Positions 58,106 to 64,000 of a stretch of DNA of 64,000 bases are shown here, in pieces (within the stretch, counting starts at the first letter, position 1; each line of letters opens with the position of its first letter). The translations under genes were made by a program, and so were the position numbers. Under the pieces are notes generated by a model. That model saw nothing but the letters and a program-made list of their open reading frames with translations, was not told the DNA's origin and ran no database searches. The DNA is from Sphingopyxis sp. H053 (GTDB taxonomy: Bacteria; Pseudomonadota; Alphaproteobacteria; Sphingomonadales; Sphingomonadaceae). The DNA lies in assembly GCF_001468225.1 (NCBI RefSeq), contig NZ_LNRU01000002.1, forward strand, positions 517,225 through 581,224. Reading direction: 5' to 3'.

Positions 58106-58564
58106 ATGGCCACCATCACGCCGCAGGAACTGCAGACCAAGGTCGGTGAGCATCTCGGCACGTCGGACTGGGTGCTCGTCGATCAGGAGATGATCAACAA
58201 GTTCGCCGACGCCACGGGCGACCATCAGTTCATCCATATCGACGAGGAAAAGGCCAAGCTGACGCCGTTCGGCGGCACGATCGCGCACGGCTTCCTCACC
58301 CTGTCGCTGATGCCGCTGCTCGGCGCGAGCACCGACGGCCCCAAGGTAGGCGGCGTCAAGATGGGGGTCAATTATGGCTGCAACAAAGTCCGCTTCCTCT
58401 CGCCCGTCCGCTCGGGCAAGCGCGTGCGCAGCCATGTGAAGCTGCTCGAGCTCGAGGAGAAGCGCCCCGGCCAGTGGCAGCAGACCAACGAAGTCACCGT
58501 CGAGATCGAGGGCGAGGAAAAGCCCGCCCTGATCGCCGAATGGATCAGCCAGTTTTTCGTTTGA
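58106..58564 (+). CDS. MaoC family dehydratase
   Basis: A 152-residue hotdog-fold enoyl-CoA hydratase-like protein. The hydratase motif is FADATGDHQFIHIDEEKA (D-x-x-x-x-H), and TPFGGTIAHGFLTLSL is the oxyanion part. It precedes a thiolase, consistent with fatty-acyl degradation or synthesis. Confidence 0.92.
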   Translation: MATITPQELQTKVGEHLGTSDWVLVDQEMINKFADATGDHQFIHIDEEKAKLTPFGGTIAHGFLTLSLMPLLGASTDGPKVGGVKMGVNYGCNKVRFLSPVRSGKRVRSHVKLLELEEKRPGQWQQTNEVTVEIEGEEKPALIAEWISQFFV

Positions 58565-58618
58565 GCATAGACCTCCCCGGCAAAGATTCTGCCAAACTCT
58601 TCGAAGAGGAATTACATC

Positions 58619-59800
<1,182 letters not shown>

Positions 59801-59801
59801 T

Positions 59802-60386
59802 TTGCGGCTGAGCGCACCCCGTATCGAGCCGGTCGACCTCGACCGGCTCGATGCCGACCAGCGCGCCGCGCTCGAACCCTTCCTTGCTGCCAATGGCGGC
59901 AAGGTTGGGGGCGGCAAGATCCTCAACATCTTCCGCACCCTCGCCCATGCGCCGAAGGCGCTCACCGCCTTCCTCGGCTGGGGTAATTATATCCTCTCGA
60001 AGCGCAACGCGCTTTCGCCCCGGAATCGCGAACTCGTCATCCTGCGCACCGGCTACAACTGCCGTTCGGGCTATGAGTGGACGCAGCACAAGCGCATCGG
60101 GCTCGATTGCGGGCTCACCGAAGACGAGATCGCGCACATCAAGACCGGCCCCGACGCGAGCGGCTGGAACGACCTCGACCGCGCGATGCTCCGCGCGACC
60201 GACGAGCTCACGAGCCATCACTTTGTTACCGACGCCACCTGGGCCGCGCTCGCACCGCTCGGCGACAAGGGCCGCATGGACCTCGTCATGACCGTCGGCC
60301 AGTACACGCAGGTTTCGATGATTTTGAACAGCTTCGGCATCCAGGTCGAGGACGGCTGGACCGTCGACCCCGACCTCAAAGCCTGA
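59802..60386 (+). CDS. Carboxymuconolactone decarboxylase family protein
   Basis: A 194-residue CMD/AhpD-like protein. The helical core has LGWGNYILSKRNALSPRNREL and the YNCRSGYEWTQHKRIGL stretch where the AhpD cysteine pair is reduced to one cysteine, so peroxidase activity is doubtful. The most likely start is TTG at 59802 because GAGGT lies 8 bases upstream; no ATG fits well. It may be a gamma-carboxymuconolactone decarboxylase relative or a reductase. Confidence 0.78.
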   Translation: MRLSAPRIEPVDLDRLDADQRAALEPFLAANGGKVGGGKILNIFRTLAHAPKALTAFLGWGNYILSKRNALSPRNRELVILRTGYNCRSGYEWTQHKRIGLDCGLTEDEIAHIKTGPDASGWNDLDRAMLRATDELTSHHFVTDATWAALAPLGDKGRMDLVMTVGQYTQVSMILNSFGIQVEDGWTVDPDLKA

Positions 60387-60405
60387 ACCACAAGGGAGAG
60401 AGACC

Positions 60406-60696
60406 ATGAGTGCCATCGGTGTAATCGCCACGCTGCGCGTGCAGCCCGGCAAGGAAGAGGCGTTCGAAGGTGTGTTCGCCGAACTCGCCGCCGCGGTGCA
60501 CGCGGACGAGCCCGGCAACAGCTATTACAAGCTGTTCCGCACCAGCGAGGCGGGCGTGTACAAGGTGCTCGAATGCTATGACGGCGATGCCGCGGTCGAA
60601 GCGCACCGCGCGTCGGACCATTTCCGCACCCTCGGTGCCAAGCTCGGCCCCTGCCTCGCCGGTGCGCCCGAGATCGAGCGGCTTTCCGCGGTTTGA
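60406..60696 (+). CDS. Antibiotic biosynthesis monooxygenase-domain protein
   Basis: A 96-residue ABM-fold protein (IGVIATLRVQPGKEEAFEGVF, later YYKLFRTSEAGVYKVLECYD). These dimers oxidise quinols or aromatics without cofactor. It is 19 bases after the CMD-family gene and belongs to the same run. Confidence 0.88.
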   Translation: MSAIGVIATLRVQPGKEEAFEGVFAELAAAVHADEPGNSYYKLFRTSEAGVYKVLECYDGDAAVEAHRASDHFRTLGAKLGPCLAGAPEIERLSAV

Positions 60697-60722
60697 TTAT
60701 CCGGAGATGATCTTTCATTCAT

Positions 60723-60814
60723 CGTCACCCCGGACTTGATCCGGGGTCCCGCTCGAGATCGAAGCCAGCCGATGCCTCACAAAAGCGGGATCCCGGATCA
60801 AGTCCGGGATGACG
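60723..60814. repeat. Inverted pair of ~28-bp repeats (family B)
   Basis: Arms 60723-60750 and 60787-60814 are inverted copies of the CCGGACTTGATCCGGGG unit seen at 34263-34338, with an AT-containing 36-base centre. It fills the gap between the monooxygenase gene and soxR. Confidence 0.88.
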
Positions 60815-60886
60815 AAGGGAAAGGACGCGACATCCTTCCTCAGCGCGTGCGGTTGAAATAATTCGTCCGCATCGCGGTGCAAGGCG

Positions 60887-61357
60887 TCAGCCGACCTCGG
60901 CAATCTGCCCCGACCGGTCGCCCAGCACATAGCGCGGCCCCGCCCCGCGTTGCGCCGCCTTGTCGTCGCGATTGTAGAGGCCGCATTTCTTGAGCGAGAG
61001 GCACCCGCAGCCGATGCAGTTGCCGAGCAGTTCGCGCGTGCGCTGAAGCGCCGCGATCTGCGCATCGATCCGCGCGCTGAGGCCGGTGCTGATCCGTGTC
61101 CAGTCGGCGCCGTTCGGCGTCCGTCCCGCGGGGAGCCGCGCCAGCTCGGCGGCGATTTCTTCAAGGCTCAGCCCCAGTTGCTGCGCGATCAGGATGAACG
61201 AGACGCGGCGGATATCGGCGCGCAGGAAGCGCCGCTGGCCGCCGCCGGTGCGCAGCGCCTCGATCAGCCCCTTCGCTTCGTAAAAGCGGATCGCCGACAC
61301 CGCGACGCCGGTGCGCGCCGCGAGTTCGCCGATCGCGATCAGGTCGGTCCGATGCAT
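60887..61357 (-). CDS. soxR: Redox-sensing regulator SoxR
   Basis: A 156-residue MerR-family activator. The HTH (IGELAARTGVAVSAIRFYEAKG) and the [2Fe-2S] cysteines CIGCGCLSLKKC are the SoxR signature. It senses redox-cycling compounds. The ATG at 61357 (MHRTDLIAIG) has AGGAG 8 bases upstream, so I reject a longer frame from 61408. It is divergent from the VOC/PPOX genes. Confidence 0.95.
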   Translation of the reverse strand: MHRTDLIAIGELAARTGVAVSAIRFYEAKGLIEALRTGGGQRRFLRADIRRVSFILIAQQLGLSLEEIAAELARLPAGRTPNGADWTRISTGLSARIDAQIAALQRTRELLGNCIGCGCLSLKKCGLYNRDDKAAQRGAGPRYVLGDRSGQIAEVG

Positions 61358-61385
61358 CTTCCGCGCTCCTGCTTTTATCCTTGAT

Positions 61386-61401
61386 CTCAACCTGACTTGA
61401 G
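61386..61401. promoter_or_regulatory. SoxR box and promoter
   Basis: CTCAACCTGACTTGAG has the exact spacing of the SoxR site (CTCAA-6-TTGAG). On the plus strand TTGATC (61381-61386) and CATAAG (61406-61411) are separated by 19 bases, the long spacer that MerR-family activators untwist. It lies between the soxR start and the VOC gene. Confidence 0.8.
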
Positions 61402-61443
61402 CTTTCATAAGCCGTGCGTCAACGCGAATCAGGAGAATATAAG

Positions 61444-61839
61444 GTGACGCATCCCTTCATCGAGCATGTGAATCTGACGGTCAGCGACCCCGACCGCACC
61501 GCCGGAATCCTCTCGGCGATCTTTGGCTGGCACGAGCGCTGGCGCGGCCCTGCACAGGGTGGCGGGCGCACGATCCACCTCGGCAGCGACGCCGCTTATA
61601 TCGCACTCTACACCGGCTCCGACGGCGAGCACGCCGACGCGCAATATCCAAAGGGTGCGCCGCTCAACCATGTCGGGGTGCAGGTCGACGATCTCGACAC
61701 GATCGAAATGCGCGTGAAGGCGGTCGGGCTGACCCCGTTCAACCACGGCGATTACGAACCCGGCCGCCGCTTCTATTTCTTCGATCCCGACGGCATCGAA
61801 TATGAGGTCGTCAGCTATGCGGAGCCGCGGCTGCGCTGA
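61444..61839 (+). CDS. VOC family protein, likely SoxR target
   Basis: A 131-residue glyoxalase/dioxygenase-fold protein. The start is a GTG at 61444 (VTHPFIEHVNLTV) with AGGAG about 9 bases upstream. It has paired beta-strands (LNHVGVQVDDLD; FYFFDPDGIEYEVVSY) and metal-type residues H in EHVN and NHVG. Its SoxR box suggests it detoxifies quinone- or aldehyde-type stress products. Confidence 0.87.
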   Translation: MTHPFIEHVNLTVSDPDRTAGILSAIFGWHERWRGPAQGGGRTIHLGSDAAYIALYTGSDGEHADAQYPKGAPLNHVGVQVDDLDTIEMRVKAVGLTPFNHGDYEPGRRFYFFDPDGIEYEVVSYAEPRLR

Positions 61840-61903
61840 ACGGGGCAACGACCGGCGCCCTGCCGCGTTGATCGATCATCGGGGGGCATGAAGGAGTCTT
61901 TCG

Positions 61904-62368
61904 ATGAGCGAAGACATCAAGAAACAATTCTGGAAGGCGCTGGCCGACAGCCCTTATGTCATGGTCGGCGCGACCGGCGAGCGCGAACATCATATCCCGA
62001 TGAACGCCCAGCTCGACAGGGATGCGCACGGCGCCTTCTGGTTCTTCACCGCGACCGACAACCGCCTGTCGGGCGGCGGCCCCGCGATGGCGCAGTTCGC
62101 CGCCAAGGGCCACGAGCTGTTCGCCTGCATCTCGGGCACGCTGGTTCGCGAAAGCGACCGCGCAGTGCTCGACAAACTCTGGAACAACAGCATCGCGGCC
62201 TGGTACGAAGGCGGCAAGGATGATCCGAAGCTCGTCCTCTTGCGCTTCGATCTCGACAACGCCGAAATCTGGACCGCCGACCCCAGCATCAAGGGCCTGT
62301 TCAAGCTGGCAACGGGCATGACGATGAAGGAAGGCGAGCTTGGCCAGCACGCCACGGTAGCGCTGTAA
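61904..62368 (+). CDS. PPOX-type general stress protein 26-like protein
   Basis: A 154-residue pyridoxamine-phosphate-oxidase-fold protein (DSPYVMVGATGEREHHIPMNA, later GAFWFFTATDNRL). Family members bind flavin and protect against stress. It has AAGGAG upstream and lies 64 bases after the SoxR-linked VOC gene, so it may be in the same unit. Confidence 0.88.
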   Translation: MSEDIKKQFWKALADSPYVMVGATGEREHHIPMNAQLDRDAHGAFWFFTATDNRLSGGGPAMAQFAAKGHELFACISGTLVRESDRAVLDKLWNNSIAAWYEGGKDDPKLVLLRFDLDNAEIWTADPSIKGLFKLATGMTMKEGELGQHATVAL

Positions 62369-62378
62369 CCTGCCTTCC

Positions 62379-62461
62379 CCCGTTCGTGTCGAGCGAAGTC
62401 GAGACACCTATCATGGTAACGCCCAGCCGATGGGCATCTCGACTACGCTCGATACGAACGG
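62379..62461. repeat. Inverted pair of ~30-bp repeats (family C) with T-run
   Basis: Arms 62379-62408 and 62432-62461 match the family at 1522-1605. The second arm is followed by GTTTTTG, so the pair could end the transcript of the PPOX gene. Confidence 0.85.
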
Positions 62462-62468
62462 TTTTTGT

Positions 62469-63461
62469 TCAGCCCACCGGCGGCCCGATCCGCCCGTCGC
62501 GAAACTCGAACCCGCCCTCGCGGTCGCGCTCCAACAAGGCAGGACCGTCGAGATCGACCCAGCGCGCCCGCTGTGCCAGCACGAACGCCGGCGCAATCGC
62601 GAGGCTGGTCGACAACATGCACCCGGCCATGATCGACAGTCCCGCCGCATCGGCCGCATCGGCGATGCGCAATGCCTCGGTCAGACCGCCCGCCTTGTCG
62701 AGCTTGATATTCACCCCGTCGTAAAACGCGCCGATCCGCGCGACATCGGCCGCGGTCTGACAGCTCTCGTCGGCGATGAAGGGAATGGGCGCATAGATCG
62801 GGTCGAGCAGCGCGTCGGCACCCACCGGCACCGGCTGCTCGATCATTTCGACCCCCAGGTCGGCGAGCGCCTCGGCCTCGCTCAAAATGTCGATATCGCG
62901 CCAGCTTTCGTTGGCGTCGACGATCAGCCGCGCCTCGGGCGCACCTTTGCGCACCGCGGCGACGCGCAGGCGGTCGCCTTCGCCGGTGAGCTTCAATTTC
63001 AGCAAACGATAGCCGTCGGCCTCGGCCGTCGCCGCCTGCTCCGCCATCGCGCCGGGCGCGCCGAGCGAGATGGTGAAGGCGGTGACACGCGACGTCGGCG
63101 CGCCGTCGCAGCCGGCAAGCTGCCAGAGACGCAATCCGCGCTGCCGCGCCTCGAGATCCCACAGCGCGCAATCGAGCGCGTTGCGTGCCGCGCCGGGCGC
63201 CATCAACTCCTGCACCGCGGCGCGTGCCTCGACGGCGCCCAGCTCGGCGATATAGGGCGCGACGCGCAGTAACTGGTCGCGGCACCCCGCGGCATCCTCG
63301 CCCAGATAATAGACCGGCGTCCCTTCGCCGCGTCCGACAGCGCCCTCACCCTCGATTTCGGCGACGACGACATCGACATGCGTCTTCGCGCCGCGGCTGA
63401 TCACGAACGCGCCCGCGACCGGCCATCGTTCAACACGTGCGCTTTTCAGTTGGATAGCCAT
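62469..63461 (-). CDS. L-Ala-D/L-Glu dipeptide epimerase (enolase superfamily)
   Basis: A 330-residue muconate-lactonizing-subgroup enolase superfamily enzyme. The first catalytic lysine is in LLKLKLTGEG (KxK), the metal ligands are in IVDANESWRD, MIEQPVP and FIADESCQ, and the second lysine is in NIKLDKAGGL. This fits dipeptide epimerases that recycle murein peptides. Confidence 0.88.
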   Translation of the reverse strand: MAIQLKSARVERWPVAGAFVISRGAKTHVDVVVAEIEGEGAVGRGEGTPVYYLGEDAAGCRDQLLRVAPYIAELGAVEARAAVQELMAPGAARNALDCALWDLEARQRGLRLWQLAGCDGAPTSRVTAFTISLGAPGAMAEQAATAEADGYRLLKLKLTGEGDRLRVAAVRKGAPEARLIVDANESWRDIDILSEAEALADLGVEMIEQPVPVGADALLDPIYAPIPFIADESCQTAADVARIGAFYDGVNIKLDKAGGLTEALRIADAADAAGLSIMAGCMLSTSLAIAPAFVLAQRARWVDLDGPALLERDREGGFEFRDGRIGPPVG

Positions 63462-63485
63462 GCGGGAAGGCTAGTGTAGATCGCG

Positions 63486-63881
63486 ATGACCGGCAAATCC
63501 CTTTCCGAACGTATCGGCGATCTCGGCCACCGCCTCGCGGTCGAGGCGCACGCCGCCTGGCTCGCCGCGCGCGATCCGCGCGTGCCCTGGCTCGCGCGCC
63601 TGCTCGCGATCGCGGTGGCGGCCTATGCGCTGTCGCCGATCGACCTGATCCCCGATTTCATTCCGGTTTTGGGCTGGCTCGACGATTTGCTGATCGTCCC
63701 GCTCGGCCTGTGGGTCGTGCGCCGCCTGATCCCCGATCCGCTCTGGGCCGAACTCCACGCTGCCGCCGAAACCGCGAGCGAGCGCCCGTCGAGCCGCGCC
63801 GGAATGGCGTTCATCCTGCTGCTGTGGGCGGGGCTGCTCTATATAGTTTACTGGTCGGTGCGGACGTCGCCCTGGCATTAG
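63486..63881 (+). CDS. YkvA family (DUF1232) membrane protein
   Basis: A 131-residue protein with the DUF1232 motif AYALSPIDLIPDFIPVLGWL and DDLLIVPLGLWV, plus a C-terminal hydrophobic segment. Function unknown. It is divergent from the epimerase. Confidence 0.9.
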   Translation: MTGKSLSERIGDLGHRLAVEAHAAWLAARDPRVPWLARLLAIAVAAYALSPIDLIPDFIPVLGWLDDLLIVPLGLWVVRRLIPDPLWAELHAAAETASERPSSRAGMAFILLLWAGLLYIVYWSVRTSPWH

Positions 63882-63926
63882 TTGCCGGTTTTCTGACGGT
63901 CGGCTTCGGGGTGGATTCCAGTCATC

Positions 63927-63947
63927 CCCCTCCCTTTTTGGGAGGGG
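63927..63947. repeat. Short hairpin at right edge
   Basis: CCCCTCCC-ttttt-GGGAGGGG is a stem of 8 bp with a T loop. It resembles the D-family hairpins at 9853 and 38304. The next bases to the edge hold only low-complexity GC-rich sequence, including GCCGCCTTCGGCGGC at the end. Confidence 0.6.
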
Positions 63948-64000
63948 TTAGGGGTGGGTACGAGCGAAGCGAGCTGCAGTAGAACGCCGCCTTCGGCGGC

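Overview
The window is GC-rich chromosomal DNA from an alphaproteobacterium, most likely a sphingomonad close to Sphingopyxis. The supporting evidence is the combination of a 2-oxoglutarate dehydrogenase/malate dehydrogenase cluster, exosortase-A-type glycosylation genes, a short Obg, an S9 protein with an N-terminal extension, and dense four-base ATGA/GTGA gene overlaps. It is almost entirely coding. I find no tRNA, rRNA, CRISPR array, prophage or complete insertion sequence. The assignment rests on gene content and is an inference.

Layout. 1-9.9 kb: a metal-dependent hydrolase cut by the left edge and its divergent TetR regulator; obgE; an outer-membrane MipA protein; a PLP-dependent lyase with an AsnC/Lrp regulator and a VOC protein; proB; an epimerase; sppA. 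9.9-14.7 kb: an alpha/beta hydrolase with an MpaB-type oxygenase, a UPF0126 channel, a GFA protein and a secreted M20 amidohydrolase. 14.7-23 kb (minus strand): a central-carbon block in transcription order mdh, sucD, (GIY-YIG nuclease cassette), sucA, sucB, small lipoprotein, lpdA. sucC is not in the window. 23-26.7 kb: a polysaccharide deacetylase, then sdhB, a thioesterase and zapE.

26.8-36.1 kb is the most unusual region: a flippase, a HAD-IB phosphatase, a CDP-glycerol-type transferase, a CDP-alcohol phosphotransferase and a HIT protein on the plus strand; two nucleotidyltransferases and a membrane-anchored esterase on the minus strand; then a DAG-kinase-like lipid kinase and a metallophosphoesterase. 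The genes overlap by 4 bases in most places. Together they could activate a phosphate-bearing headgroup with CTP, attach it to a kinase-phosphorylated lipid and export the product. In a sphingolipid-making bacterium an anionic sphingolipid such as the ceramide phosphoglycerates of Caulobacter is one candidate product, as inference only.

36-49 kb: an unknown lipocalin-like protein coupled to a phosphotransferase; rplM-rpsI; ctaA plus an unknown protein; an M48 protease; msrA; a complete yfiR-yfiN-yfiB cyclic-di-GMP module; galU; an aquaporin; a soluble chemotaxis-like receptor. 49-51.5 kb: an S24/LexA-like regulator facing two small unknown genes across an array of TAGGAA operator half-sites. 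51.5-56 kb: exosortase-A-associated glycosyltransferase, O-glycosylation ligase and acyltransferase, interrupted by a 266-bp MITE-like element. 56-64 kb: topoisomerase IB, MscS, MaoC-thiolase-CMD-monooxygenase, a SoxR regulator with a clear SoxR box facing two stress genes, dipeptide epimerase and a YkvA protein. Inverted pairs of about 30-bp repeats, in at least three families, occupy many of the intergenic gaps.
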